Part shown: piece after piece, positions 1 to 8,917 of the stretch | Position numbering within the stretch: the stretch's first letter is position 1 | Layout of the letters: every line of letters begins with the position of its first letter | Assembly (NCBI RefSeq): GCF_006861675.1 | Contig: NZ_SGJB01000011.1 | Coordinates: forward strand, 28,751-92,750 | Source: Peptacetobacter hominis | GTDB lineage: Bacteria; Bacillota; Clostridia; Peptostreptococcales; Peptostreptococcaceae | Direction of reading: 5' to 3' | Length of the DNA: 64,000 nt | The notes under the pieces: generated by a model | What the model was told of the DNA's origin: nothing | Database searches by the model: none | Seen by the model: the letters and a program-made list of their open reading frames with translations, nothing else | Position numbers and translations under genes: made by a program

Positions 1-369
1 TGCTGCAGCAAGTGTTTCTGTAAACAGATTTCCTGCTGTTATATATTTTTCCATTATGAACTCATATATAGTTTTGTATACTCCAAATCCAGGTACCAAA
101 ACTATCAGCGCACACGCACTAAGTATTGTTGTGGGAAGAAGAAATATTCTGGCACACATTTCACAATATACACTGAATGAAACACCTGCTAGGAAAAGAG
201 CCGCAGGATCTGCTATTGATGTGTATGTTATTAGAACCTTATATACAAACCATCCTATAGCCCCACCTATTCCTGCTATTTTTAAAGTATCTCCTTTTAT
301 ATTGAAAACAAGTCCAAATCCATATGCGGCATAGAAAGCTGCTATAGTTTCAATTATTATTCTTATCAT
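1..369 (-). CDS. Threonine/serine exporter, small ThrE_2-type subunit (3' truncated by window edge)
   Basis: This is the C-terminal-half-like membrane subunit of a split ThrE-type exporter, thought to move threonine, serine or other small metabolites across the cytoplasmic membrane. Only the first 123 codons are in the window. They start MIRIIIETIAAFYAAYGFG and form several hydrophobic helices, including the motif ALIVLVPGFGVYKTIYEF that is typical of this family (DUF3815/ThrE_2). The start ATG at 369 overlaps the TAA of the upstream partner by one base (TAATG), so the two are translationally coupled. The family is usually about 150 residues, so roughly 25-30 codons are missing off the left edge. 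The substrate cannot be read from the sequence. Confidence 0.85.
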   Translation of the reverse strand, partial: MIRIIIETIAAFYAAYGFGLVFNIKGDTLKIAGIGGAIGWFVYKVLITYTSIADPAALFLAGVSFSVYCEMCARIFLLPTTILSACALIVLVPGFGVYKTIYEFIMEKYITAGNLFTETLAAA

Positions 370-1160
370 TAAAAAATGCCTCCTTTCAGATACCAGTTAA
401 GTACTATATACATCCCGACAGCTATAGATGTTCCTATAAACAGAACCTCTGACAGTTTTGCAGTACCTGCAACAAGCTGCCCATCAAGTATATCTCTTAT
501 TGCATTTGTAAGTGCAAATCCTGGTACAAGAAGCATTATTACCCCCGCAGTTATATAATCCATTGTATTTACAAATCCTAATTCATATGAAAATATCGAC
601 ACTCCCGCTATAAATGCGGCACCGATTATATTTACGAAAAATTCATTAAGACTTTTTTCCTCCAGAAAATCCACAAGTATTTTAGTGAACATTCCTGCTA
701 TAAACGATATAATAAGATCAATTGCTCCACCACCAAAAAGTATAGAAAAAGCTCCTGCAATTATTCCACCTGATGCTATCCTCTTAAGTTTTGAATACTC
801 ATCCTTTGAAGATATATCATCAAGAATTTTTTCGCATTCCTCTATACTTCTTTTCTTGTATGAAAGACTTCTTGAAAGTCCATTTATTTTTTTCATCATA
901 TCAAGATCCGTACTTCTGTTGTTTATTCTTTTTACTACAGAATATATTTTCCCATTTCTATATACAGATGCTAAAAGTGCTGTAGGTGTAGCAAACACTT
1001 CAACATCATCAATCCCGAAAGATATGCATATTCTTTCTATGGTTTCCTCAACTCTGTATATTTCTCCACCGCATCTAAGCATCACTCTTCCCGCTTCAGC
1101 AGCAAAATTAAGTATTCTATCTATTTCAGTTTCATTTTTTATATCAGATTCATTTAACAT
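369..1160 (-). CDS. Threonine/serine exporter, large ThrE-type subunit (DUF1212)
   Basis: This 263-residue protein matches the ThrE/DUF1212 family. The soluble N-terminal part (about residues 1-115) contains AAEAGRVMLRCGGEIYRVEETIERIC and the VFATPTALLASV segment, both characteristic. It is followed by about five membrane helices from residue 128, ending with the PGFALTNAIRDILDGQLVAGTAKL signature. It partners the small subunit that begins at its stop codon. In corynebacteria the two halves are one fused protein, ThrE; the split form is common in Firmicutes. A ribosome site (AAGGAGATGATG) precedes the ATG. Threonine/serine export is known for the family; the actual substrate here is inferred. 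Confidence 0.88.
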   Translation of the reverse strand: MLNESDIKNETEIDRILNFAAEAGRVMLRCGGEIYRVEETIERICISFGIDDVEVFATPTALLASVYRNGKIYSVVKRINNRSTDLDMMKKINGLSRSLSYKKRSIEECEKILDDISSKDEYSKLKRIASGGIIAGAFSILFGGGAIDLIISFIAGMFTKILVDFLEEKSLNEFFVNIIGAAFIAGVSIFSYELGFVNTMDYITAGVIMLLVPGFALTNAIRDILDGQLVAGTAKLSEVLFIGTSIAVGMYIVLNWYLKGGIF

Positions 1161-1397
1161 ATTTTATATCATCATCTCCTTATTCTGTGCATAGCATCTC
1201 TATTTTAGTACATCACCAGGAAAAATAAAACATATTTTTTGTAAATAAATCGATTGTTTTTTTATATACAAAGTATAGATTTCTATATATATTGTAAAAG
1301 TTTTTAAGTAAAGGTATATTTTTACTTCATATTATTATCTGAATATTCCATACATTATGGTATAATATCTTATATACGATATGGAGGAGGATTTTAT

Positions 1398-2222
1398 ATG
1401 AATAGCTATAAACTTGCACTTTGTCAAATGAACGTATCTGAAGATAAGAATAAAAATATAGAACATGCATGTGAAATGATAAAAAAAGCAGCATCTGAAA
1501 ATGCTGATATCATTGTTCTTCCGGAAATGTTCAACTGCCCTTATCAAAATGACTGTTTTCCTGTATATGCTGAAGAATATCCGGGAAAAACAACCACTGC
1601 ATTAAGTCAGGTTGCAAAAGAAAACAATGTCTATATAATCGGCGGAAGTATTCCTGAACTTTTTGACGGAAATATTTTTAACACTTCATATGCTTTTGAT
1701 AGAGAGGGTAACCTTATTGCAAAACATCAGAAGATGCATCTTTTTGATATAAATGTAGAAGGTGGAGTATATTTTATGGAATCAGATACGCTAAGTCCCG
1801 GAAATCAGGTTACTGTTTTTGATACAGAGTTTGGAAAAATAGGACTTGCAATATGTTATGATATAAGATTCCCTGAGCTTTCAAGACTTATGTCTCTTGA
1901 GGGAGCAGAACTTATAATACTTCCCGCAGCATTCAATATGACTACAGGACCTGCTCACTGGGAACTTTCCATAAGAATGAGAGCTCTCGACAACCAGGTT
2001 TATTTCGCTGCAGCTGCACCTGCCAGAAATACTGATGCTTCATATGTTGCCTATGGACATTCTATGGTTTCCGATCCATGGGGAAAAATAGTCGCTTCTA
2101 CGGATGAAAAGGAAAGTATCATTTATGCTGATATAGATAAAGATGTCATAAAATCTGTAAGAGAACAGCTCCCTCTTCTTAAGCACAGACGTACTGATAT
2201 ATATGATATTAATAAATTCTAA
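1398..2222 (+). CDS. Carbon-nitrogen hydrolase (Nit2/omega-amidase-like)
   Basis: This 274-residue cytoplasmic protein belongs to the nitrilase superfamily. The Glu-Lys-Cys catalytic triad is visible as E43 (VLPEMF), K112 (KHQKMHLFD) and C153 (AICYDIRFPE). The closest remembered family is Nit2/omega-amidase, which hydrolyses 2-oxoglutaramate or 2-oxosuccinamate to the oxoacid and ammonia; the FDINV and RFPELSR surroundings fit that branch better than N-carbamoylputrescine amidase. The ATG follows GGAGGAGG with good spacing, and a TATAAT box lies at 1361-1366. It is monocistronic, with convergent PHP gene downstream. The exact substrate is inferred. Confidence 0.88.
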   Translation: MNSYKLALCQMNVSEDKNKNIEHACEMIKKAASENADIIVLPEMFNCPYQNDCFPVYAEEYPGKTTTALSQVAKENNVYIIGGSIPELFDGNIFNTSYAFDREGNLIAKHQKMHLFDINVEGGVYFMESDTLSPGNQVTVFDTEFGKIGLAICYDIRFPELSRLMSLEGAELIILPAAFNMTTGPAHWELSIRMRALDNQVYFAAAAPARNTDASYVAYGHSMVSDPWGKIVASTDEKESIIYADIDKDVIKSVREQLPLLKHRRTDIYDINKF

Positions 2223-2225
2223 TTT

Positions 2226-2274
2226 TCTATTACCAAAAATAAGATATGGCATTTGCCATATCTTATTTTCGTAT
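2226..2274. terminator. Bidirectional terminator between convergent genes
   Basis: An inverted repeat, AAAATAAGATATGGCA ... TGCCATATCTTATTTT, with a 2-4 base loop and flanking A and T tracts, lies directly between the convergent amidase and PHP-phosphatase genes. It can terminate both. Confidence 0.75.
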
Positions 2275-2284
2275 ATAGTATTTA

Positions 2285-2995
2285 TTATTTTTCAAGAATG
2301 TATGAAATTCTGTCTGTATCAAAGTTTATTATCTGTTCTTCAGGAAAATCAACTTTTTCAAGCAATTTTAAAGATGCTTCAAAATCTCCTACTTCATAAC
2401 ATATATGGCTATCAGTTCCCATTATTACCATTGTTCCATATTTTTTACATGCTTCAAGCATTTTTTCTATGTTTGCCGCTCCATTTTTTCTTGTCGATTT
2501 AGGGTTTAGAGAACCATTATTCATTTCAAGTGCTGTTTTGTTTTCATATGCAGCTTTTGCCACTTTATCTATATCAAGAGGATATCTGTCATCATCTGGA
2601 TGCCCTATTATTTTTACATTAGGATTTTTTATTGCATTTATTACTGCCTCTGTATTTTTTTCTATACCCTGATCCTCAAAAGTTGTAGAATGAAGACTTG
2701 CTATTATATAATCAAGTTTCTGATATAGTTTTTCGTCTACATCTATATCCCCATTTATATTATATATATTAGCCTCTATACCGTTTAGTATTCTCACTCC
2801 ATCAATTTCATCTGGAACAACCTTGAAGTTTGTAAAGTATATCTCATGAGTTGTACCAGGCATCATTTTTGCATGTTCACTAGAACCGTATATAAGTATT
2901 CCTCTTTTTTTTGCCATTTCTATATTTTCTTTAAGTGTACTATATGCATGTCCACTTACTATTGTATGCGTATGTAAATCTATTAAAGGTTTCAT
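2285..2995 (-). CDS. PHP-domain phosphoesterase, YcdX-like
   Basis: This 236-residue protein is a PHP-domain metal-dependent phosphoesterase. The metal ligands appear as LHTHTIVSGHAYS (His-x-His near residue 8), SSEHA, ASLHSTTF, GHPDDDRYPLD and MGTDSHICYEVG, in the order seen in E. coli YcdX. It starts directly after the ABC ATPase stop codon, so it is the last gene of the operon running from 7504. A second copy of the same family lies at 30126-30842. The PHP fold is known to hydrolyse phosphate monoesters such as histidinol phosphate. Its place next to an importer and a TIM-barrel isomerase suggests it dephosphorylates an imported or derived phosphate ester; that is inference. Confidence 0.85.
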   Translation of the reverse strand: MKPLIDLHTHTIVSGHAYSTLKENIEMAKKRGILIYGSSEHAKMMPGTTHEIYFTNFKVVPDEIDGVRILNGIEANIYNINGDIDVDEKLYQKLDYIIASLHSTTFEDQGIEKNTEAVINAIKNPNVKIIGHPDDDRYPLDIDKVAKAAYENKTALEMNNGSLNPKSTRKNGAANIEKMLEACKKYGTMVIMGTDSHICYEVGDFEASLKLLEKVDFPEEQIINFDTDRISYILEK

Positions 2996-4024
2996 TTATA
3001 TTGCCTCCCTATATTTTAAGTATACTTTATCTCCAGTATGATATTCTGTATCTGATGAGTATATTTTATAGTCTACATCCCCAGCTTTTACTGTATAATG
3101 ATTTTCTCTTCCATTATACTGTCTGTTAACAACTACTCCCTCTGTACCATCAGTATCTTTTGTAATAATTATCTCATCAGGTCTTACAGGGCATATATTT
3201 CTATTTTTAAAGTATTCATCTACTTTTTTGTTTTCTACAATAAATTTGCCATCTTTACTGTGGAATATATCATTCTCCCACTCACCTTCCATAAGATTAG
3301 ACTTACTTACAAATGTGGCAACAAACTCTGTCTTAGGATTCTGATATATCTCCTCTGGAGTTCCCATCTGCTCTATTTCTCCGTCTTTCATTATTATAAT
3401 TTTGTCGGCTAAAGCCAATGCTTCACTCTGATCATGAGTTATATATACAATTGTAGCATTTGTAAGTCTATGTATATCCTGTATTTCTCTTCTCATACTC
3501 ATTTTAAGTTCTGCATCAAGAGCACTCAAAGGCTCGTCCATAAGAAGAATCTGTGGTTTTTCAACTATTGCTCTTGCAAGTGCCACACGCTGTCTTTGTC
3601 CACCTGAAAGCTGTCCTGGATATCTATCCTGCATAGATGTTAATCTCATTGCCTCTATAGCTTCATCTGCTGCCTTTTTCTTTTCTTCTTGATTCATTTT
3701 ACATCTTTTGCTTTTCAGCGGAAATTCCACATGCTCACGGACAGTCATATGTGGCCATAATGCAAATGACTGAAATACCATTCCAAGACTTCTTTTTTCT
3801 ACAGGAACTGTATTATCTTTTGATGTAAGAACCTGATTATCATACGATACTGTACCATCTGTAGTCTTTTCAAATCCTGCTATTATTCTAAGCATTGTTG
3901 TTTTTCCACATCCACTAGGACCAAGTATCGCAAGAAATTCCCCTTTGTTTATAGAGAAATTTATATTATTTATCGCTGTAAAATCGCCGAATTTTTTAGT
4001 TAAATTTTCTATTTTTAAACCCAT
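2996..4024 (-). CDS. ABC importer ATPase (FbpC/PotA/AfuC class)
   Basis: This 342-residue protein is the ATP-binding subunit of a binding-protein-dependent importer. Visible motifs are Walker A GPSGCGKTT, Q-loop QSFALWPHM, signature LSGGQRQRVALARAI, Walker B ILLMDEPLSALD and the switch histidine in YITHDQSEALALADK. A TOBE-like regulatory domain follows from about residue 240. Such ATPases occur in systems for ferric iron, polyamine, 2-aminoethylphosphonate or hexose phosphate. It begins two bases after the permease stop and abuts the PHP gene, so all five genes are probably cotranscribed. Confidence 0.92.
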   Translation of the reverse strand: MGLKIENLTKKFGDFTAINNINFSINKGEFLAILGPSGCGKTTMLRIIAGFEKTTDGTVSYDNQVLTSKDNTVPVEKRSLGMVFQSFALWPHMTVREHVEFPLKSKRCKMNQEEKKKAADEAIEAMRLTSMQDRYPGQLSGGQRQRVALARAIVEKPQILLMDEPLSALDAELKMSMRREIQDIHRLTNATIVYITHDQSEALALADKIIIMKDGEIEQMGTPEEIYQNPKTEFVATFVSKSNLMEGEWENDIFHSKDGKFIVENKKVDEYFKNRNICPVRPDEIIITKDTDGTEGVVVNRQYNGRENHYTVKAGDVDYKIYSSDTEYHTGDKVYLKYREAI

Positions 4025-4026
4025 AG

Positions 4027-5697
4027 CTATACCTTTTTCACCTTTCTTTCCATTTTTAAAAAGTTTGATGCAGCATACGCAACTATTACAAATATAACTA
4101 TGACAGATGACATAGCTGCCGCAAGATTGTAGTCTCCACTCTGCTTCAGATTGAATATAGTAAGACCTATTGTCTTTGTTCCCGCAGATGCAAGTATAGA
4201 CGATAGTGTAAGCTCACTACATGAAGATACAAATATAAGGAAAGAACTCGCAAGAACGGGCTTTGCTATAAGCGGTACTATTACCCTTCTCCATGTATTA
4301 AACATATTACTTCCACTTATCTGGGCTGCCTCTTCAAGTGAAGATTCAACTGATAAAAGTGCTGTGCTGCTTCCCTTTATCTGAAGCACCATATATCTTG
4401 TAATATATGCAATTACAAGTATTTTCACACTTCCATATACTCCATTGAATTTACCCCAGTGGAATATCATTGCAAGTGCAAGTACTATTCCTGGTAGAGC
4501 ATATGTAAGCGCTGCCGATGACTCAAAGAAAGATGCAAGTTTTGAATTTTTTCTTACTTTCATATATGCTATTGCTGTACCTACAATTATACATATCACG
4601 CATGTTATAAGAGCCAAGAATACACTATTTGATGCAGCTTTTGCCACTCCACTATTTGTTAATACAAACTGATAATTCTCAAGTGTAAGGTTTGAAAGAT
4701 CAAATATGCTTCCATAGTTTCCATAAAATGATGATATTATCATACATAAAAGAGGAACTATATTTACAATTACAAGTACTCCCATAAGCACTACATTGAT
4801 TATCTTTACATTTCTTTCTGAGAAAAATACTCTTACAGAGTAATCTTCTTTTACACTTTCCATCTGCGATCCTTTTGCAACAAATTTTATCTGTACAAAA
4901 GATCCAGCAAGGGCTATTATCGATAAAATAACTGATAATGCAGCTGCTATATTAAAAGAAGAAGGCCCAAAACTTATTGCCTTTTCATATATATATGTAC
5001 TCAGAACCGATATTCCCGATGATATTCCTAGAAACGCTGGAATACTAAAATTATCTATTGCTGCAAGAAATGCAAGTATACCTCCACTTGCAATTGCTGG
5101 TGATACCTGTTTAATAGTTATTTTTCTAAGAACATCTACAATCCCGTATCCAGATGTTCTGGCCGCAAGTTCCATATCCTTAGGTATTTTTCTAAGCATA
5201 TTTACTACCATAAGATATACAACTGGTATATTACAGATTCCCATAACTATAACTATTCCTCCTACAGAATATATATTTATTATAGGAAGTCCCATTTTTT
5301 CTATTATACCGTTTATAAAACCTTTCTCTGAAAGTATATTACTCCATGAAAGTGTTATTATATATGAAGGTATAATATATGGAGACAGTACTAGTATCTC
5401 AACAATTTTTTTGTTTGATATATTTGTATATGCTACAAGAAAAGCTATAAGACTTCCAAATACAATCGCTATTATAGTTGATAAAACCGATATTACAATT
5501 GTGTTTACTATCGCCTTATTAGTTCTTGGATCAGCAAAAATTGTAGCATAGTTCGCAAGTGTAATTCCTTCTTCTCCAGTTATACTCATTTTTAAAAGAG
5601 TAAGTACTGGAATTATAAAAACAAACCCTACAACCAAAATGAATATAGCGAATTTCGCTATATCCATTGGTTTAAATCTATTCAGAAAGCTATTCAT
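4027..5697 (-). CDS. ABC importer permease, fused two-domain (FbpB/AfuB class)
   Basis: This 556-residue inner-membrane protein carries two tandem copies of the binding-protein-dependent permease domain, each with about six helices. The EAA-type loops that dock the ATPase appear twice: ELAARTSGYGIVDVLRKITI in the first half and EEAAQISGSNMFNTWRRVIV in the second. Fusion of both halves is typical for the ferric-iron and AfuB families. It lies between the binding-protein gene (start of permease 3 bases after its stop) and the ATPase. No truncation is seen. The substrate is discussed under the binding protein. Confidence 0.92.
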   Translation of the reverse strand: MNSFLNRFKPMDIAKFAIFILVVGFVFIIPVLTLLKMSITGEEGITLANYATIFADPRTNKAIVNTIVISVLSTIIAIVFGSLIAFLVAYTNISNKKIVEILVLSPYIIPSYIITLSWSNILSEKGFINGIIEKMGLPIINIYSVGGIVIVMGICNIPVVYLMVVNMLRKIPKDMELAARTSGYGIVDVLRKITIKQVSPAIASGGILAFLAAIDNFSIPAFLGISSGISVLSTYIYEKAISFGPSSFNIAAALSVILSIIALAGSFVQIKFVAKGSQMESVKEDYSVRVFFSERNVKIINVVLMGVLVIVNIVPLLCMIISSFYGNYGSIFDLSNLTLENYQFVLTNSGVAKAASNSVFLALITCVICIIVGTAIAYMKVRKNSKLASFFESSAALTYALPGIVLALAMIFHWGKFNGVYGSVKILVIAYITRYMVLQIKGSSTALLSVESSLEEAAQISGSNMFNTWRRVIVPLIAKPVLASSFLIFVSSCSELTLSSILASAGTKTIGLTIFNLKQSGDYNLAAAMSSVIVIFVIVAYAASNFLKMERKVKKV

Positions 5698-5699
5698 TT

Positions 5700-6731
5700 C
5701 TATTCCCCAAATATTGTTGCAAATTTTACTTTATCGTCTTCTTTTGTTGACATTAGCTGATCCATTGGTACTGAAAGATTTGTTATTTCAGATGCTGCTT
5801 TAAATCCTTCTGGTGCAGCTATTCCATCTTTTATAGGAGTATATCCTATTTCTGCTGTTTTTTCCTGTCCATCTTCTGATAATATGTAATCTATGAATGC
5901 TTTTGCAAGCTCTTCTGAGTCAGTTCCTTTTACCATTCCTATTGGTTCAGTTATTACAAGTGATCCTTCTTCAGGATATATGAAATCTACATTAGCTCCT
6001 TCATCTTTTGCACGTAATGCCATGTAGTCTACTATCATACCAAACCCTTTTTCTCCTGCTGTTACAGCCTCAAGTACTGTTCCATTACCCTGATCAACTT
6101 TTATGTTGTTGGCTTTTAGAGCCTCATAGAACTCCCATCCTATTCCATCTGTATTTGTTAGAACACTTAGGTTGTATGAAGCTGCTCCTGAATAAAGTGG
6201 ACTTGGCATAACAGCGTTATCTTTTGCTGTTTCTGATGTTAAATCAGCAAATCCTTTTACTTCATCTTTTACAACGTCTCTATTTACTACTATTCCTGTA
6301 GTTATTATTTTTGTTCCTGTATAAGTATGTTCTTCATCATAGTATCCTGAATCTATTCCTTCAAGTTCTGGCGATTCATAAGATTCTAGAAGATCTTCTT
6401 TTTTTAATGATTCAAATGTTGTTGCATCTGATACAAGAAGTACATCTGCCTGTACATTACCTATTTCATTTTCTGCAAGAACTTTACTTACAACCTCTTC
6501 TGTACCACTTCTGAATATCTCAACATTTATATCCGGGTATACCGTATTGAAATCTTCAACTAAAGCCTGTATATCTTCTTCAGGCTGAGATGTATATATC
6601 GTAAGATCTCCTGATAAATCTGAAGTAGATCCCTCATCTGTAGTTGAACCACCATTTGAACAACCTGTTGTTGCAAGCATGAACCCAACAACCACTAAAC
6701 TTATCGCTTTTTTCATTTTGCTAAATTTCAT
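5700..6731 (-). CDS. Extracellular solute-binding lipoprotein (family 1, AfuA/FbpA-like)
   Basis: This 343-residue protein has a lipoprotein signal peptide with lipobox ATTGC (Cys about residue 24), then a Ser/Thr/Gly linker. The mature start DLTIYTSQPEEDIQALVEDF and the segment FRSGTEEVVSKVLAENEIGNVQADVLLVSDATTFE belong to the type-2 binding-protein family containing FbpA and AfuA. I do not find the paired tyrosines that bind ferric iron in FbpA. From memory, the YTSQPEED and RSGTEEV segments resemble AfuA, which binds hexose phosphates. Flanking TIM-barrel isomerase and PHP phosphoesterase genes agree with a phosphorylated organic ligand. The ATG at 6731 overlaps the preceding gene's stop. 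Confidence 0.85.
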   Translation of the reverse strand: MKFSKMKKAISLVVVGFMLATTGCSNGGSTTDEGSTSDLSGDLTIYTSQPEEDIQALVEDFNTVYPDINVEIFRSGTEEVVSKVLAENEIGNVQADVLLVSDATTFESLKKEDLLESYESPELEGIDSGYYDEEHTYTGTKIITTGIVVNRDVVKDEVKGFADLTSETAKDNAVMPSPLYSGAASYNLSVLTNTDGIGWEFYEALKANNIKVDQGNGTVLEAVTAGEKGFGMIVDYMALRAKDEGANVDFIYPEEGSLVITEPIGMVKGTDSEELAKAFIDYILSEDGQEKTAEIGYTPIKDGIAAPEGFKAASEITNLSVPMDQLMSTKEDDKVKFATIFGE

Positions 6732-7504
6732 ATTGCCTCCACTTTCTTAAGATACTCTGTCTCTGCTTTGATTCGTTCATAATATCTTCCCGATTCAAAT
6801 CCTTCGACAACCATCTTAACACCATTAACCATTAATTTTTTTATTATTTTTTCTATATCAAAATCGCCTTTTTCACTTATCGGTGTGTGCAATTTTGTAC
6901 CCCTTTTATTAGTTATATGTATCTTTGAAACATTATCAAGTGAGTTTATATTGTTCCAGAACTCATCTTCATTTAGACAGTGAGCCAAATCAACTGTATA
7001 CGATACATTATCGAAATCCATATTTAATCTGAATAGATTAAGTGATTCAATATCAGTTACAATTTCCTTTTTTATATGCTCCATTATCTCAAATGATATT
7101 CCTATTCCTTTTTTGTCTGCATAATTCTTTATCTCCGAGAAACTCTCCTGACCTATTTTTAGATTTTCATCACTGGCCATTAGAGTATACCTCGGTGGAT
7201 GTATTGTAACTTCTTCAGCTCCACACATATAAGCAGTGTCTATAGATGATTTAATCTCTTTTATAGATGCTTCTCTGATACCTCTGTTTAGCGATGCGAA
7301 ATTAAGATCCCAGCTTTTGGCATGCACAACTGTTTTTACCCCGTATGTCGTACATAATTCTCTGTATCTTTCTATATCATAATTTCTAAATTCCGCATGT
7401 TGTGCCCAGAGTTCTATTCCATCATAACCATTCTCCGACGCATATTTTACAATTTCTTCTTCACTCGCATCCCACATTAGTGTTGATGAAAAATATACTT
7501 CCAT
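6728..7504 (-). CDS. Sugar phosphate isomerase/epimerase-like TIM-barrel protein
   Basis: This protein of about 258 residues belongs to the AP-endonuclease-2/xylose-isomerase-like TIM-barrel family. It starts MEVYFSSTLMWDASEEEIVKYA and contains GIELWAQHAEF, the metal-site segments EEVTIHPPRY and ISFEIMEH, VDLAHCLNED and KMVVEGFESG. I place the start at 7504 because GGGGGTGG lies 5 bases upstream; an in-frame ATG at 7546 has no such site. It is the first gene of the ABC operon and overlaps the lipoprotein gene by 4 bases. The family covers isomerases, epimerases and lyases, so the reaction is not assigned. Confidence 0.8.
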   Translation of the reverse strand: MEVYFSSTLMWDASEEEIVKYASENGYDGIELWAQHAEFRNYDIERYRELCTTYGVKTVVHAKSWDLNFASLNRGIREASIKEIKSSIDTAYMCGAEEVTIHPPRYTLMASDENLKIGQESFSEIKNYADKKGIGISFEIMEHIKKEIVTDIESLNLFRLNMDFDNVSYTVDLAHCLNEDEFWNNINSLDNVSKIHITNKRGTKLHTPISEKGDFDIEKIIKKLMVNGVKMVVEGFESGRYYERIKAETEYLKKVEAI

Positions 7505-7737
7505 TTTTTCCACCCCCTTGCTACAGAAATTATTATAATTTAGCAATGTAAAGTTTATATTTTGTAAATGTTAACTTTTTTAAATTTTTTTGTAAATAAA
7601 TTTGATTTAAATATGTTTTCCTTTAAAAATGTTAAATTAGTATAAATGTTGTTTTACATATTTTTAATATTTTTTTACTAATTCCCTCTATTTTTATTTA
7701 ATTTTCCATTGTTTTCGTAGTTATTTTATAAAAAAAA
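7505..7737. other. A/T-rich upstream region of the ABC operon
   Basis: About 230 bases of very A/T-rich DNA with T-tracts lie between the repair-operon terminator and the TIM-barrel gene. It should hold the operon promoter, but I cannot single out convincing -35 and -10 boxes. No small ORF with a good ribosome site was seen. Confidence 0.4.
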
Positions 7738-7738
7738 G

Positions 7739-7767
7739 GCTGCAGAAAATTTCTGCAGCTTTTTTTA
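7739..7767 (-). terminator. Intrinsic terminator after ogt
   Basis: A 9-bp perfect stem, GCTGCAGAA / TTCTGCAGC, with a 3-base loop starts at the stop codon of ogt. On the minus strand it is followed by a run of seven T residues (A tract at 7731-7737). It ends the three-gene operon from 9407. Confidence 0.9.
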
Positions 7768-8256
7768 TAAGCATCTCTTTTTTATGTTTATTTTCTCTAT
7801 CTCAAGAAGTTTTTTCTTTTTATCAAGTCCACCCGCATATCCTACAAGTTTTCCATCTTTGCTAATCACCCTATGACATGGAATCAGTATCATTATTCTG
7901 TTTTTATTATTTGCATTTCCCACAGCTCTAGATGCATTTGGATTTCCTATTTTTTCCGCTATATATTTGTATGATACGGCCTTTCCATATGGAATTTCCA
8001 TAAGTGCATTCCATACTTTTTTCTGAAATTCTGTGCCTCTTATAAGTATTTTAATATCAAATTCCTGTCTTTTACCCTCGAAATACTCTTCAAGCTGCAA
8101 AAATACATTTTCTATAGTTTCTGTATTCTTTTTCAGATATATTTCATCTGATATCTCTGAAAAATCTCCAAAATATATACCGCTTATATATTCATCTATT
8201 TCCTCTACAGTTATTTTCCCAATAGAAGTATCTTTTGTAAAATAATAATTATTCAT
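7765..8256 (-). CDS. ogt: Methylated-DNA--protein-cysteine methyltransferase (Ogt type)
   Basis: This 163-residue suicide enzyme removes alkyl groups from O6-alkylguanine. The active-site motif IPCHRV (C127) is intact, followed by GKLVGYAGGLDKKKKLLEIE. The helix-turn-helix region reads PYGKAVSYKYIAEKIGNPNASRAVGNANNKN, with the arginine finger R110. The short N-terminal domain (residues 1-75) is typical of Ogt-type proteins. The ATG at 8256 overlaps the 3' end of the B3/B4 gene by 8 bases, showing translational coupling in a three-gene operon with a second base-repair enzyme. Confidence 0.93.
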   Translation of the reverse strand: MNNYYFTKDTSIGKITVEEIDEYISGIYFGDFSEISDEIYLKKNTETIENVFLQLEEYFEGKRQEFDIKILIRGTEFQKKVWNALMEIPYGKAVSYKYIAEKIGNPNASRAVGNANNKNRIMILIPCHRVISKDGKLVGYAGGLDKKKKLLEIEKINIKKRCL

Positions 8257-8917
8257 ATATTCCTACCTTTATATTTTTAGCTGATGCATATTTTTCAAGA
8301 AGATTGCACGCTTCGTCAGATGCCTCTTTAAGTCCCTCAGTTCCACTGAACGAATATATACACATAATTATATTTTCAGCATCATCGTCTATAAGCGCTC
8401 TTTTTGAATCACTTGTAGGACTTCCGAATTTTCCATCATCATCCATAAGTACAGGCATATTTTCTATGTTTATATCTCCTTTTCCGATTCCCTGATAACA
8501 TTCGCCTTCTTTTCCTACTGTAAGTACAATATCTCCATGTATTTTATCGGTATTGTATGATCCTATCGAAAATCCCGATTTCATAGAAACAACATTATTT
8601 ATATCCACTATATTGTTAACAAAGTATATACCCTTGCCCTGCACAATTCTTCTCAGAAGTGCTTCTGATGATGTTCTGTATCTTGATGGATTTTTTCCAC
8701 ATGCTTTATATGCAGTTCTGTTTGCTTTTATCACATCGTTACTGGCTATGTCTTCCGTAGTCATTTCTTTTTCTATTTTTTCGCATTCAGCTTTTATATA
8801 TTCAATAAGTTCTTCTGAACTTTCTTCAACCTTTATAGATGCCTCTATACAACATACTGATGCATTTTGAACTTTTTCTTTTATCATATTGTCTATTTTT
8901 ATTTCCACTTTAAACAT
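8249..8917 (-). CDS. B3/B4 tRNA-binding-domain protein
   Basis: This 222-residue protein carries a B3/B4 domain, the fold in the phenylalanyl-tRNA synthetase beta subunit that edits mischarged tyrosine. Supporting segments are ACGKNPSRYRTSSEALLRRI, the FVNNIVDINNVVSMKSGFSIGSYNTDKI stretch, and the C-terminal MCIYSFSGTEG. Free-standing B3/B4 proteins are widespread in Clostridia. Some may deacylate mischarged tRNA, but this is not shown for this one. It lies between ogt (8-base overlap) and the deoxyinosine glycosylase gene (8-base overlap), an unusual context for a tRNA-related protein. Confidence 0.85.
   Translation of the reverse strand: MFKVEIKIDNMIKEKVQNASVCCIEASIKVEESSEELIEYIKAECEKIEKEMTTEDIASNDVIKANRTAYKACGKNPSRYRTSSEALLRRIVQGKGIYFVNNIVDINNVVSMKSGFSIGSYNTDKIHGDIVLTVGKEGECYQGIGKGDINIENMPVLMDDDGKFGSPTSDSKRALIDDDAENIIMCIYSFSGTEGLKEASDEACNLLEKYASAKNIKVGIYE

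Noticed and set aside
6008..6514. Plus-strand open frames across the binding-protein gene
   Set aside because: They are antisense shadows of the lipoprotein gene, with no ribosome sites and Leu/His-rich nonsense translations.
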